From assembly GCA_022496805.1 (NCBI GenBank), contig CM040085.1:21357811-21421810 (forward strand): a stretch of DNA of 64,000 bases, in the 5' to 3' direction. A program made the position numbers and the translations under genes. The stretch is from Pohlia nutans (Eukaryota; Streptophyta; Bryopsida; Bryales; Mniaceae). The notes beneath the pieces are model-generated. The model had not been told where the DNA came from and searched no databases. It worked only from the letters and a program-made list of their open reading frames with translations. Below, one piece after another: positions 34,588-47,232 of the stretch. Position 1 is the stretch's first letter. Each line of letters opens with the position of its first letter.

Positions 34588-35284
34588 AAAAACCAAAGCT
34601 TTTGAAAGCTCACTCACTAAAATAACAAAAGTTCTCACTAACAACTCTCCACCAACCCAGAATTCACTTGTACTTTATGGTCCCATAAATTTCTGAGACC
34701 AAATTTTGTTTCTAAAAATTCAAGCAAAGTGAGGCTCAATCCACCCATGAGTTTGTGGATAACTCTAGTAACTCACAAAAATTTGAAGTAACTATCACCA
34801 GTAGAAAAGATGGTGCTTCCGAGGGAGATGCTTAGGCAAAATCACTGTGCATGCGTGGAATTGGATACCACATGCCTAGGCAATTCCCTCAGCAATGCCA
34901 CCTTTTCTACTACCGTAGTGTATTGGTAAAATTTGAGAATTTTGTACAATTTTGTCCAAAACGTAAGGTTCTTTAGCCCTTGTGGTATTTACCTCCCAAT
35001 TTGGCCATATTATGTCAGGAAATAGCATACGGGATTCCGGAATACTAGATTCTGTCAGACTAATCAAGCTTAACTAAGGTTGAGTTGGTTGCTTCTCGCC
35101 AATGATAGTCCATTGAGTTCATGCTCTTTGATACTTTATGGATCTTTTATAAAAGAACATTGTAGAGCCTTGATGATTTCCGGATTTTTTATAAAAAGCC
35201 TATAGTAGACTCCCACATATTGAGGAGGGTGTGATCTCCTAACTGCTAAAAAAACCTTATGTGTTAAATTGGATCATGATATTA
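34588..35284. other. Intergenic DNA
   Basis: No gene, RNA or bounded element was recognised. The frame at 34876-35067 shows no domain. Confidence 0.35.
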
Positions 35285-35527
35285 TTAACCCTTAAACGAC
35301 AATGCCAGCCCCACGGGCTTGGTTTTAGTTTGGGAGAATCTTGCTCATAACTTCTACACCATTGCACCAAATGGGGTTTTTAAATTTCCAAACCGAGCAC
35401 CTTAGAGAGATCTATACTTCTTTAGAATAAAGCTAAAGCAAATTAAACACAAAATCATGCTTAAAATGGAATTTAAGAGGAGATTTTGGGTGTGGTATCA
35501 GGAAAGGAATTGTCGTTTATGGGTTAA
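35285..35527. mobile_element. TTAA-type MITE, family D (243 bp)
   Basis: Ends TTAACCCTTAAACGACAATG and ATTGTCGTTTATGGGTTAA sit on TTAA at 35285-35288 and 35524-35527. The left subterminal block GCCCCACGGGCTTG recurs at about 18186, where only an end fragment remains. Confidence 0.75.
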
Positions 35528-36386
35528 GTATGGGCTTCTGATCTCTAGTGGTTTATAACATTTCGCATTTTATTGTAATTTCACCCTTTCAAGTAAAAGT
35601 GGCATGTTTCTGTAACATGCAATTTGCACTTAGTTCTTAATTTTAAATTAAAAAATTCAACTAGCCTCAATAATCTATTTATATTCCAATTGAAATTTCT
35701 CAAAAATCATCCAAATTTCAATTGTAATGACACTTTGATGCCTAAAATCCTAAAATATACAACAACATATCAAATTCAAATATATCTTTTCTGAGATGTG
35801 TATTATAATAACTGAAATATTCAAAAACACCAAAATAAGAAATGAATAAGACTGAGCCTTTAGGGATTAAGGGTTGAATATGATATTTTCACAATCCACT
35901 ATGGATTGAAGTAAGGTAAAAGGCTCAAAAAGTATACATGTAAAGGATTAATCCCACATTTGAGGGGAGCCAAATACATTAAAATATTTTTGAAACAATT
36001 ATTTTTAAAAGAAAACTAGATGTTGAAAAGAAAACTACACTACTAATTGTTAATACTGTGTGTATTAGATAACTGACGAGCTGCGGTAACGGCGAGTAGG
36101 TTATCATACAAAACCAGTTGTTCACTTTTCAATCACAACCCTTTGATTCAAGGGCGGAGGATACAAGTTGAAAGGAGAGAGGGTTATAAGTTGCAACTTG
36201 TGATGGTTGCCAATGGGATGGAGCCATGTTGGGTCATTGAAAAATCAACAACCGATTATGTGGTACTAATTCCAAATACACGCTCTATTTTGCAAAATCC
36301 TGAAATTTTTATGGAGTGGCTCCAAATCTTTGTTTCACATTGATTTTACATATTAGTGTCACCTTCACTAATTACCCTTCCTCACT
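35528..36386. other. Intergenic DNA
   Basis: AT-rich sequence with no recognised gene. The 66-codon frame at 36143-36343 has no family signature. Confidence 0.35.
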
Positions 36387-36974
36387 ATAACCCCTAAACG
36401 TACCAGGGTGTTGCTGGAATTGACAATTTGAGAAAAATCATTATTAAGTACTATTTAGAAGAATATTTTGGAATTGATATACAAATGAAAGTTCTAGATC
36501 TTGAATTTTAGATTCCATTTGTATAGTTGGATTCACTAATACTATCACCAATATTTAATTATAAATTTTGAAAGTTAAAATTAAAAATTCCTTCTAAATT
36601 CGATTACAAACAAAATTTTAATATTTTTTGAGTAAAATTTGTTGGAATGAATTTGAAACGAGTTACTCTTAATTGTGGTGATTCTTTGAAATTTTTGTGT
36701 TTCTTAAATCTATGACCTCATTTTTGCAAGGCCACTTTTGAACTATAGTCAATGCAATTTTGGCTTGGTCAACAACTTGACATACTTCTACATTTGTAAT
36801 TTTAGAAAAATATGTAATCAAGTATGACTAAATCCAACCATTAGATAGGACAACAACTTGATGAAGAATCTCCAAAAAATTGGATGGCTTTCATCCAAAC
36901 ATTGATGAAAACGTGAGAAGGTTTTGAATCTGTTAGTCGTCCACTTTCAGGACACTCTGACGTTTAGGAGATAA
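36387..36974. mobile_element. TTAA-type MITE, family C, copy 2 (588 bp)
   Basis: It matches 5793-6381 over its whole length, in the same orientation. Ends ATAACCCCTAAACGTACC and GACGTTTAGGAGATAA are flanked by ATAA on both sides. Confidence 0.75.
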
Positions 36975-37007
36975 ACCAACACGCACTATTAGCCATACGC
37001 ACTATTA

Positions 37008-37590
37008 CGGTTGGATAACCTATTACCACCACCAACCCCAGAATCGGCTGTCTTATGTGGCCCAAAACCGCCAGCCGCCCACCTCATTTCCGTAATTTTT
37101 GGGAAGTCAGTTTATAATTGGGGAAGGGAAGGAGCGGATTTTGGTGAGTCAAGCCGTCAATATGGGTCGACGTCGTGAACATATCTCCAGTTGGTCAGGT
37201 TATGTAAATGGCATTATCTGATATGTAAACGTCGTGAACATATCTCTAGCTGGTCGTAGTGGTTTTAGGTTGCAGCCAACTCGACTTTTGGTTATCAGTA
37301 GAGTAGTTTTCAATTTTCACAACTCTCGGTTTTTAATCTCTTGTGCTCACAGTGATGGGTACTTTCACAAGTGGTCATTAGCACAACTTAGTGTGGAAGT
37401 AGGGAGTTTTGTATGCCGAGGAATGGATCATGGCTTACTTTCCACTTTGAAAATTTGTAGCAATTTCAATATGAAGAAATAAATGGTCGCGACAATTGCA
37501 ATATTCATGAAATCCTATTTTGAATCCGCAAAAACATTCTTACCACGTATAGAAGCAAGCTTAAGTTGGTGGTTATAGGTCTTCCAACCT
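37008..37590. mobile_element. TA-flanked mariner-type MITE near the MCMBP promoter
   Basis: Ends CGGTTGGATAACCTATTACC and, inverted, AGGTTGGAAGACCTATAACC lie at TA dinucleotides (37006-37007, 37591-37592). It belongs with 28373-28771 and 51884-52288. Inside, a block with CGTCGTGAACATATCTC is duplicated. It ends about 260 bases before the MCMBP start codon. Confidence 0.7.
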
Positions 37591-37619
37591 TAGCAATAAG
37601 TAGTGTACCGTAGTTAAAC

Positions 37620-37666
37620 TGGGCGGGACGCCACGTAGGATACGGCGGGAAAGGAGTCTCCCGCCA
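37620..37666 (+). promoter_or_regulatory. E2F-type promoter elements of MCMBP/ETG1
   Basis: GGCGGGAAA (37644-37652) contains a perfect E2F site, TTTCCCGC on the other strand. Two more GC cores lie beside it, GGGCGGGA at 37621 and TCCCGCC at about 37659. They are about 200 bases before the start codon. In Arabidopsis the orthologue is named E2F TARGET GENE 1, so S-phase control by E2F is the natural reading. Confidence 0.6.
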
Positions 37667-37848
37667 TTTCCAGTGTCACCTTCCTTCGCTGGCTCTGGCT
37701 TTCAGCCTGCAAGGACTCACACTCGCAGAAACAATCCTTCTTTGGATCATTACTGCGGGGTTTGCAGGGGTTTGCAGGGGCCGACGTCGTTGCCAATTGT
37801 TCTCCGAGGAGCTGCGTTGATCGATCGGTTGTTTCACAGACACGTACA

Positions 37849-40800
37849 ATGGGGGGGCCGCACATGGACTTGTATGGCAACCCCTTGGGCGCGGTGCGCC
37901 TGCTCTTCGAGAAATCCTGCAAACACGCCGCCTCCGCCAACGACTTGACTCGCTCGGATTGGGGCGTCCAACATCTCTTCCACCACTCCCTCTTTGCCGA
38001 CAACGGCCACCTTCAGGTACACACCAATTCCTAATTTTCCTTTTAATTTATTTAAAAATAATTTTTTTTTTCTGTCTTCCCTGCAATCAGTGTCCTGTCG
38101 TTCCCGTGATTAAGTTGACCACTGAATTGAAGGATGTATCATCCACAACATTCTTGAGCTAGTTGGAAGAATTAAATGTAGGTTTATGTGGAACCCTAAG
38201 AATGATAAAGAACTGAAGAAGATACGGTAGAACCAGTGATTTTTTTTTTTGTCAGGAGACAGTTTAGAATTTTTGCTACTTTTCCATGGTCTTGAAGAGC
38301 AATCCAGGCTCCTTGGATGCTCTTTTCATACTAATATCAGGGTAATACACATGTGCTACCTAGGCAATACCTGGGTGATACCTACGTTTAAAGAGGCTAC
38401 ACATCTTGACTCCACGTAGAAAAGCTGGCTATTATTCCTTCTTTTTTTTCAAAAATCCTTTGTATCAATTAGCCAGCCCAAATGTTATGTAGCAATTTGG
38501 CTAAAATTAGCAACAAAAATTATTGGGTAGAACAACCAAATGGATGGTGTAGAATCTGTAAAAACCAACAAGATATATCTTTGTAAGAGCAGAAAACGAT
38601 TCTTTGTAGGGAACGGTAATCATGAAGCTCAAGAATATGACATTGTTATGTGTGTTGTTTCGAATGGTTGTATTTTGTAGCATGCGTACTTCCAGGTGGA
38701 TGACCATCCTTGAGGGAAGAAATCATGTGTAGGCTTATGTGGAATCAAGAAATGAATGAAGAGAGAAAATGAATGATGGAGAGAATAGTGGAGAGGAACA
38801 ATCGAATGGCTAAGACTGAATTGAGGAGGAGAATTAGTAGGAGCAAATAATTTATCTTTGTGTGTAAATTAAGCATGTTTCTGTGGAAAAAAAATTAAAA
38901 TACCTAGAGAGTGGTCTACAGGCTATTTAAACCTTTAAGTACCAAGAATTCATAGTTTTAAAATGACAAATTCAATCATTCATATTATGAAAAATATAAT
39001 TCAGATGGGACCAAATTTTATATTACCGGAATCAGTGAAGAACATTGCATGTGTTGATCAGAAGCAAAAATAATTTTGAACAAAAGAAACTTCACATAGG
39101 ACCCACTCAAACCTGCCAAAAAGACATAAAACCCAATTGGGCTTCTTGGTCCTTGGTATGACATTCTTAAGGGTTAAGAATGTTGTGTCATGGTATGATA
39201 CAAATTGGAAGATGATCTCATGAATCGTCTGAGATTGAGAGAAATTCAAAGTCCTTGCTTGCATTGATGAGGTTGGCATGGATGTTGTGCAGGTCCCGGA
39301 AATCAATTCGGGGCCGCTGGATGCTATTCCTGTGAACTCGCTGGTCCGATTCCGTGGCATGGTGCAAGACATGTTCGATATTGAATATTACATTGGAGCA
39401 TACAAGGCAAGCACCTGCCTAAACCCTAAATCAAGTGGTTGATGTTTTGTTCCATGCAGAATTTTTTTACTATTCTTGATGTCATGTTGCTGGATTCAAA
39501 ATATGGTGAGACTCATTTGTAAGCATCCAAAATGCAGGATCAAGGAGTATGGCACACAAGCAAGTACATGGATACTGCTGAAGTGCCTTCTGGACCCGAA
39601 GCCCAACCTCAAATGTGGGACAGACGTCTCCTTTACTGTGTGCCGGTATGTTTCCTGTTCCTTTTGCCATTGTTGTGAAATAACAATGTTTTAGATTTTT
39701 CAGTAATTTTGGACATCTATCCTGTAAGAGGGAGATGGCAATTACGTACGTCAATCATGGGAGACATCTCTATACATTTCATTGAAATTGTATAGAGATA
39801 GTAAACCGAACTCCTTCGAAGAAGGTAATCACATAAGGAGGTCTCCCAATTAAGCCCTAAAGTACCAAGAAGCCCAGATTGGGCCTCAAATTGTTTTTTA
39901 GCAGTTTTGAGTAGGTCCTATGTGGGCTTCTTTTTGTTTAAATTTATTTATTTTTTGACCAACACATGCAATGTTCTTCACTGATTCTGGTGATATAAAA
40001 TTTGGTTTCATCTAAATTATATTTTTCACTTTATGATCAATTGAATTCAAATCTTTATACCATGAATCCTTGGTCCTTTAGGGGTTAATCATAGGGAGGT
40101 CCCGCACGAATTACGTCATGCTTATCTTGAATGATCTACCTATGATATCTATAAATTCTTGAAACAATCCAATTTTACTTAAAACCTTGTTGAAACTCTC
40201 AACCGATAATGAGCTACTTATAGAGATATTATTTCACGGCATTGTGTTTCTTCACGTTGTCTAATAGTTGTGACCATGTGGACAGATCCCCGGAGAGAAT
40301 TCATGGGTGCAGGAGTCACATGCTACACGGCCGTCAGCAGTACCGAGTATGTCAACTGTGTCTCAAGGAGAGAAACGGCCTCGTGAGGAAGAATTTGATG
40401 AGGTGTGGTAAAATTTTACCTGATAGTGTGTATACCATGAACAGAAACACACTTTCCTGTTGAGAAGGGCATTTTTCTTTACGAGCGGTTGGTTTTATGT
40501 CATTTGCAGGCCATGGAAGCAGATGCTCAGTTTGCTGATGATGCCAGCGATTCCAAGCGTCTGGTACAGCAGCTTCGTCCCTTCTATTATACTGATTAAA
40601 AATGCTCACTCTTTCTGTCCAGTTCTTTGGAATTTATACACCGATCTGAGGGCCACTTCAGAATGCACAGGTCGAAGCAAACAAGCCTAAAATTTGAACC
40701 AACATCATGTGCAACTAGGGGTGATATAACATGCTTTAAATAATTCATTGCATTTATGACACCTCGAGTTACAATGCATTTAGACACCTTATGACGTGTG

Positions 40801-43800
40801 TCCAATCCACCTGAAAGAGGTAGCTTGAAACTTTGGTATTTCGAAATTTATAGCATGACACATAGGTGCTATGTAAGTGCGACCTCTTCATGCTCATTCT
40901 TGTTGGTGTAAAGTCGACATTGAACAAAACGAGGCAAAACAAAGGATTTTAACACCAGTGAAGGGGCAGGATTTCTTGTTATCTGAAGCTTGTTGCTTCG
41001 ACCTGTGCAATCTGAAGGGGCTCTAATGAGCTGGTGCTGTGACTATATGTAGTCGTGCACATTTTCGGCGTTGAAATCTGCTGTGCTGTAATGAGAGCTA
41101 CGGACCACGTGAAAGCCATTACTTTGGTCATGGACATTATTGACGTGCTGTGGTTTGGAGATTAATCAGAGAGGGGATGAAGCGGTATCGACATCGCAAG
41201 GTGTTCCTTCAGCAGCACCTGACCTTGATCTGAATATGCCACTTGCTTCGGCTGAAGGGAAGAAACGGCTGCCCTGCTTAGTTAAGGTAGGATGACTAAC
41301 TACACTGAGGTCGTTGCTTCTATTTGTACATCAACCCCTAAAGGACCAAGAAGCCTAAATTGGGCCTCATGTTTTTTATAGCAGTTTTGAATAGGTCTAG
41401 TGTAGACTTCCCTTTATTCAAATTTATTTGTCTTTTGATCAACACATGCAATGTTCTTTTGTGATTCCAATGATATAAAATCTGGTCCTATCTGAATTAT
41501 ATTTTTCACAATATGATCGATTGAATTTGTCATTTTAAAACTATGAATCCTTGGTCCTTTAAGGGTTAAGCGATGTCATATCATTTTGCTCAATGGCGTT
41601 TTCATGAAATTATGATGTTTTGGCAGGTGTATGATGGTCAAGATGTAGACTTGAAACTCAATGACGTTGTGGAGGTTTTTGGGATTCTCACCTTTGATCC
41701 CGAGTTGTCCACTGCAAGCTTTTATCAAAATGAAGTAGGGAATGACGACATGGATGTTGTTGGAGCTGCGTTTTTGGATGGCAATGTTTCCCTACGTCTC
41801 CCAGCTAGTAAGGTGAGGGTACTTTCTTTGTTAGCATACTTTGGAATGATTTTTTGTAAGTTGCCCGGGATACTGAACATCCTCTCAATACGTTCTTTTG
41901 CAGGTTCCACGTCTGCAATGCATTACATTGAGAAAGATCTGCCTATCTGATTCCACTTCTGTAGCCCCCGGGGATAATACTTCTACAGTAAGCCCTTCTT
42001 GTGCTCAACGACATCATTGGGATTATTAATTGTTTTGTTTAAATATTTTGGGTGGTTGTCAAGATTTGACCGTTCAAGTGGTTTATCATTATCAGTTTGG
42101 GATGTGAAATTCCTGTAAAGTGAATCTGTGCATTAAGAAAATTTGTCTTACTTTGGGGTTGTATTCTCAGGCTTTGGCATCAGACGTTGCGAAAATCAGG
42201 CAGTCTCTTTTGGATTACCTGACCTTCTCACTTGGTGGAGACGCTCTTGCTGCTGAGTACCTGCTACTACATCTCTTATCTCAGGTAATCATGTGACTCA
42301 CGAAGATTAGATGACTCAACAAGGTTCTCCAATCTTTGACTGATTTTGACAGACCTTTATGACTAGCTTGGCGGGTACATCCTGATATTGCACTTTAGAT
42401 CCTTAGGCTGCTCAACATGTGCAAATTGAATATTTTGACCAGGCCCTATAGCACTGCTGGATTCTGAATATCAGGCGTTTTATTCTTGCCTCAAAATTTC
42501 TAGGTGCATGCGCGGGTGGATTCCATGGCATTGGGCAAGCTGTCGCTCAATCTCACTGGTTGCAACCCTGGATCTGAAGGTGCTCCATCTCCAATGGCAA
42601 CAGCTGCTGCGAATGTCATCTCGACATTGATGCCTCGCTCACACTTAATGCCGCTTTCTCTGGAAACTTTGAACACGGCACCCATAGCACCTCGGAAAGA
42701 CTATGAGGCCAACAGGTGATTGTGGGTTAATTATATCAAATATATCACAATGCTATACACATTAAAATATCATATAAAATGAAATGGAATTTTTTTACAT
42801 ATTCCTTACTATCAACGTTTGACAGGTCAATATCTCATTTGGTCTCGTCCCTCCAGTATTGCAGCTGTGTCTCGATGTGGCTTAATTTTCTATGTCAATT
42901 CACTTCTGCTTATTTTCTAACACTCCCTTTGAAGTACCGCAGGCTTGTGACGGGCGCAGTACAACTCGCAGAGGGGACGCATTTGACTTTAGACGAGACT
43001 GCCTTGCAAGCAGGAACACTTGGCACCATTGGTGTCCAAAACCTGGAGGTGCTGAAGCATCTACTGGAGTGGCAGAAGGTGAGAAAGCTTCCGAGTTGGG
43101 AACCTTATGTTATTCTACTTGGAACAATATATTTAGGTGTCTTCTTTGTTTGCTGATATCCTGCGGGTTGATATCTCGAAATTGTTTATTATCTTGTGAG
43201 TTACTCAACATGTCTATGCAGTATCCCGGTGTAGTCTGAGAAATTCACTTGTGACTGCTGATGTTTGTCCAGGTTGAGTACGACTTCCAATATTACAAAA
43301 TGGAAATGCCAGCAGATGTGCCTGTCTTGGTTGTCTCTCAGGTAACAGGCATAGTTCTCTCATAATGCCAAGCAGAGTAGATACTATTCTTGTGCAGACA
43401 GTGCTTATTGATGAGTATGAGCTGCAATGTGCTTTTTTATGTGCTCAGGCAAAATCCAGGATTCTGCCGACTGATGTCGTTCTTCCCCTGAACCTGACTC
43501 CTAGCCGTGGCCTAGTCAATGTCACCAATTCGGATCTTACCAGTTGGCGTCACTATATTATGAAGGCACGAGAAATGCAGCACTCGCTAGATGAATCTAT
43601 GCAAAAGGCAAGTTCCTGTAAAGCTGTGAAATTGCCACATTGATAGTAAGGTAGCTGTGCCATGATGGTAATATGAGCATGTCTTTCTAGGCCACCCACT
43701 CAAGAAACCCAGTTTTACCTTTATTATTTTCCCTTACCATGATGTCATGCATGCCTGCAGACTGTTGAGAATGATCTTGTGGCTGCCAGGCAAGAAGACC

Positions 43801-45111
43801 GAACACTTGGTCCCGAGATTTTTCACAGGTAAGTCATTACTTATGGTCCGAAATATTTGATAGTTTATGATTCTCCAAACATGGGTTCCCTAGCGTATAA
43901 CGTAACATTCTTGAGTAGGCTTGGGCTTGCACCCTTTCCACTGCAGCACCAACGACAAATACATCACTAAAATAATGCGAGATCTAGTAATGTCAACAGT
44001 AATGTGGCCCTAAGACTCTGCAATTTTAGATTTTAGAACCATATGGCAGATTTGGCAACTTTAGAACCATGTGGGATGTATTCCAAGACTGCAACTTCAG
44101 AACCATGATGACTCATGACTGTTTGCTTCCAAATGTTGAATTCAACATATTAGTGGAAGTGCATTAACCCCTAAATGATAGAGGGGGTAAGGGCAAAACC
44201 TAGATGTGTTATAAAATGTTACTTCTGCAACTTTGATGAAGTTTGGTCCAAAATGAGAAAATGAGAAGCATGATGTTTAATAATTATCCGCACAATCAAA
44301 GTTCCAAAAATAGTTTTAGATACTCATTTAATGAATTTAAGAGCATTTACCATTTAAAATTCACCAAAATTACAAATTTTATTTTTAGAATTTGAAATTT
44401 GGTATGATTGGTTAAAACTAGACATTCTATTCTAAAATTTAAAAAGGCAAAATTTTCAAATGAGTGAACATCATTAGTCTCCCGAAATAGTAAGTTTTAT
44501 AACACTTGGACAATATTGGGGTCTTTGTCTTTGAAAAATTCCTTAGTGAACCTCAATGTTGCAAATGAAATGTATCAAAAAGCAGTAGAACATGATCTTG
44601 ACCCCCAACTTAAACAAAAACTCAAAACTTGGAAAATGTCATTTCCTGCCCATGGGCAGTCACTGCTGTTTGGGCTGCAACCAGAAAATGGTCGATTGGT
44701 CACTTAGGGGTTAAAGAAAGTAAATGTCATTGCATCTCGGATACCAATGATTAAGTAGATGGACCCAAGATGTGGAGCTGATTCCAAGAGTGTTATGAAC
44801 CTCATCGGTCAAGCACTTATAGTTTGCTTTAGAATGTGCTCATAAATCATGTTGAATGTTATCCTGGTCAGGTATTGCCATGCCAGAGGAACTTGAGTGG
44901 TGTCTGTACTAATGCTCTAGCAATGAGCCTTGTTGACTGTCAACGGTATTCTGTCAATGAACATTGTGATTGATGCATTGTGGATTGCAGGTGGCTGACA
45001 ATGGCAAGGTTGATGGCTGTAAGTTACATGGAACCGACACTCAAACCGGAACGTTGGCGAATGGTCCGAGACTTGGAGCACCGATGTGCTGAGCGACTGC
45101 GCTGCGTATAA
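37849..45111 (+). CDS. ETG1: Mini-chromosome maintenance complex-binding protein (E2F target gene 1)
   Basis: MCMBP/ETG1 binds MCM helicase subunits and is needed for normal DNA replication and sister-chromatid cohesion in the nucleus. Fifteen exons: 37849-38016, 39293-39406, 39538-39645, 40286-40402, 40510-40563, 41161-41286, 41627-41812, 41904-41987, 42171-42284, 42504-42715, 42943-43078, 43273-43341, 43449-43607, 43761-43828, 44991-45111. They join in frame to 611 residues, close to the usual plant length of about 590. Family landmarks are the start MGGP..NPLGAVR, DWGV..LF (about 41-47), [11 protein letters not shown] (about 73-83), the [15 protein letters not shown] block (about 123-137), VEVFGILTF (about 242-250) and a C-terminal WLTMARL..SY. 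Exons 5-6 are the variable acidic linker and are least certain. Introns 2 and 13 start with GC. MITEs lie in introns 1, 3, 6 and 14. Confidence 0.95.
38937..39177 (-). mobile_element. TTAA-type MITE, family A, in MCMBP intron 1
   Basis: Reverse copy of the family: TTTAAGTACCAAGAATTCAT at one end and CTTCTTGGTCC at the other, with TTAA at 38937-38940 and 39174-39177. The interior has the family blocks GACAAATTCAAT and AACATTGCATGTGTTG. One terminus carries about 15 extra bases. Confidence 0.75.
39850..40088 (+). mobile_element. TTAA-type MITE, family A, in MCMBP intron 3
   Basis: Ends TTAAGCCCTAAAGTACCAAG and CTTGGTCCTTTAGGGGTTAA, with TTAA at both borders; 239 bp including them. It has the same block order as 41331-41569 and 62743-62979. 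Confidence 0.82.
41331..41569 (+). mobile_element. TTAA-type MITE, family A, in MCMBP intron 6
   Basis: Ends CAACCCCTAAAGGACCAAG and CTTGGTCCTTTAAGGGTTAA. It is 239 bp, the same length as the copy in intron 3. The left site is TCAA, one change from TTAA. Confidence 0.82.
44164..44714. mobile_element. TTAA-type MITE, family E, in MCMBP intron 14 (551 bp)
   Basis: Ends TTAACCCCTAAATGATAG and TCACTTAGGGGTTAA, with TTAA at both borders. The interior is unlike the other families. It occupies about half of the intron before the last exon. Confidence 0.75.
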
Positions 45112-46957
45112 TCTGCCTATGCCCTTTTGGAATCAGCAACAGGAATTGACCACCCTGTCCTCATTTATCTGCACTGCAGAATTGGAGAGTAGAGCCCAAA
45201 CTGGACGTTTTAGGAGCTTTTCACGACCGACTTGTTTGCATACTGCAATCATACTTGCTTGCAACTTCGTAAGGCAGCTACAGATGGACATTGTACAGTA
45301 CATTGTTTGCAACTTCATTCAAGAAGAAAATTAGTCGTTTCTCAAGAGCAGTCAGTTCTAGTATGTCGTGCAGTTTTTTTCTAGTCTCTCTTTATCATTG
45401 CAGAAAAGGACCATTTGGAATTACTCTTGGTTCAGAGAATGTTTGTTTGAAACAACATTTCAATGCTATTTCGTTAAATTTATACTGCATAGATTTGTAC
45501 TGCAAAGTGAAGTAAGCACTCTGGCAACCTCTGGCAGCCTTAGTCCCATCTATTATGAAATCATTTGGTCGTGAAGCTTTAGATTTGTTAGTTGGTACGC
45601 TTACTTTTGGGGTCCCAACCGGTGAAGGCATGATGCATGTCACTTTTCATAAGAATTTATTGGGTTTTTTTTCCTTGAGGTTTGGAAATTCAACCGATCA
45701 AGTGTCAATTTTGATATGTCAATTTTGTAACTAGAGGTTGGATCTCTTTGTTCATTGGAGGGAACTAAGGGTTGGTTCACTCGAGAGAACAATTTTTGCA
45801 ATTTACAAAAATATACACATCACAAAATCTTCAAGTCCTCGAGTCAAGTAAACTTTGACAATGCATAATTCCCTAAGGTTTTGTCCAATCATGGTATTTC
45901 TTTTCTACAATTTGTCATATGAATATTTCTTTGTGTTGGTCTTTTAAAATCCTAATCTTAGGTTCATACAGTCATCCCAATTGAGGAAATGCCAAAAAAT
46001 GGTCTCAAGAAAACTCTGACAACCTACTTTGTAGCCCTGAAAATAAATTGCTAATATGATCAATGAAGGTAATAAATTACATATTTTGTTTCATTTTGGT
46101 GTACACTATATTGCACAAAAAGAAGTCTCTCAAAAGAATGAAAGGAACGTTGTGAAAACGAGCCTCAAAAATGAAGAAAAATGCATGTCCTCGAGTCAAC
46201 TACGCAAGAAGTCAACTAAGCGTACGTCCCTGGAAGAGCCATAAAGGGAAGGAATGACGGATGTCTTGAAGTGAACCAACTCTTCAACCAAGTCCCTGTT
46301 GTAGAAGAGCCAAGAATGCAACCCGGGCAACATGGGGGGCAACTGAAATAGTTGATCCCCCATTCAACCCTCCGTGGATGGACGGATAGGATGCTCAGGC
46401 CCTTTGTCCCTGGCTGAGTTTATGACTCAACTAGGGACTAGGGCGGTGAGGTGACAAACCTACTAGTTGCCTACGGTAGTTGTGACTGCAGGTGTGAAAG
46501 CAATTTTGAAACTGGTTTAGGCCAATAATATTGTACCACATTTTGACAAGGACTGTAATAGAAAGAGTCACTTCTTTGTGCCAAATGATCAAGTGGGTCC
46601 TTTTAGCACATTTACACATAAAAGGTTGAGCTCATTCCTAGTTTACAACAATAAGTTTCACTTCATCCTTCTTCATTGCCAAACATGAGTACAATCGGGG
46701 AGGGTCCTCCTCTACTGTTCAGGAAACAAATTATTCCTCTAGAGTGCTACTGTGGCTTTCTATCAGATTTGGTTAAAAAATAAATAATTTAAAGGGTTCC
46801 TAAATTTATGAGAAATTATTGACTTAGTTTGTCCAAAAAAACAAAAAAAATATTGAAAGGCAAGCATTATTAATATCATATTTTTACATGTTACTGCCTA
46901 ATTTCAATATATTATTTTTCGTGTTCCCTAACTTTTTTTTTGATTATTAGGCAAAAA
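45112..46957. other. 3' flank of MCMBP and intergenic DNA
   Basis: The first part should be the 3' untranslated region. No further gene was recognised; short frames up to 46619 lack domain signatures. A GC-richer stretch at about 46200-46450 could not be assigned. Confidence 0.4.
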
Positions 46958-47232
46958 GCCCCGTCTCTAAATCCCCCGGTGGTCTTGAATGCGGGCACTA
47001 TACATCCACCCCTCCTTTTTCTGGACTTTCCATTTTGGGCACCTTCGGTGCTTTTTTTGACAAATTTTTTTGGTAATTTGGGGCCGTAGGCTCCAATTTA
47101 TCCTAGAGGGACCTACTTGGGAATAAAAAACCATTGGAGGAGGGGGTTGTTTTTTTAGGTGGGGCCTCAACCGGACAAAAATAGGGGGCACTTTTGTCCC
47201 CATTCATTCAAGACCACCGGAGGTTCTAGAGA
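46958..47232. mobile_element. Family G MITE, copy 2
   Basis: It starts GCCCCGTCTCTAAATCCCCC and shares CATTTTGGGCACC, CCATTGGAGGAGGGGGTTG and CTTTTGTCCCCAT with the copies at 15980 and 62994. The right end is diverged. Confidence 0.65.
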
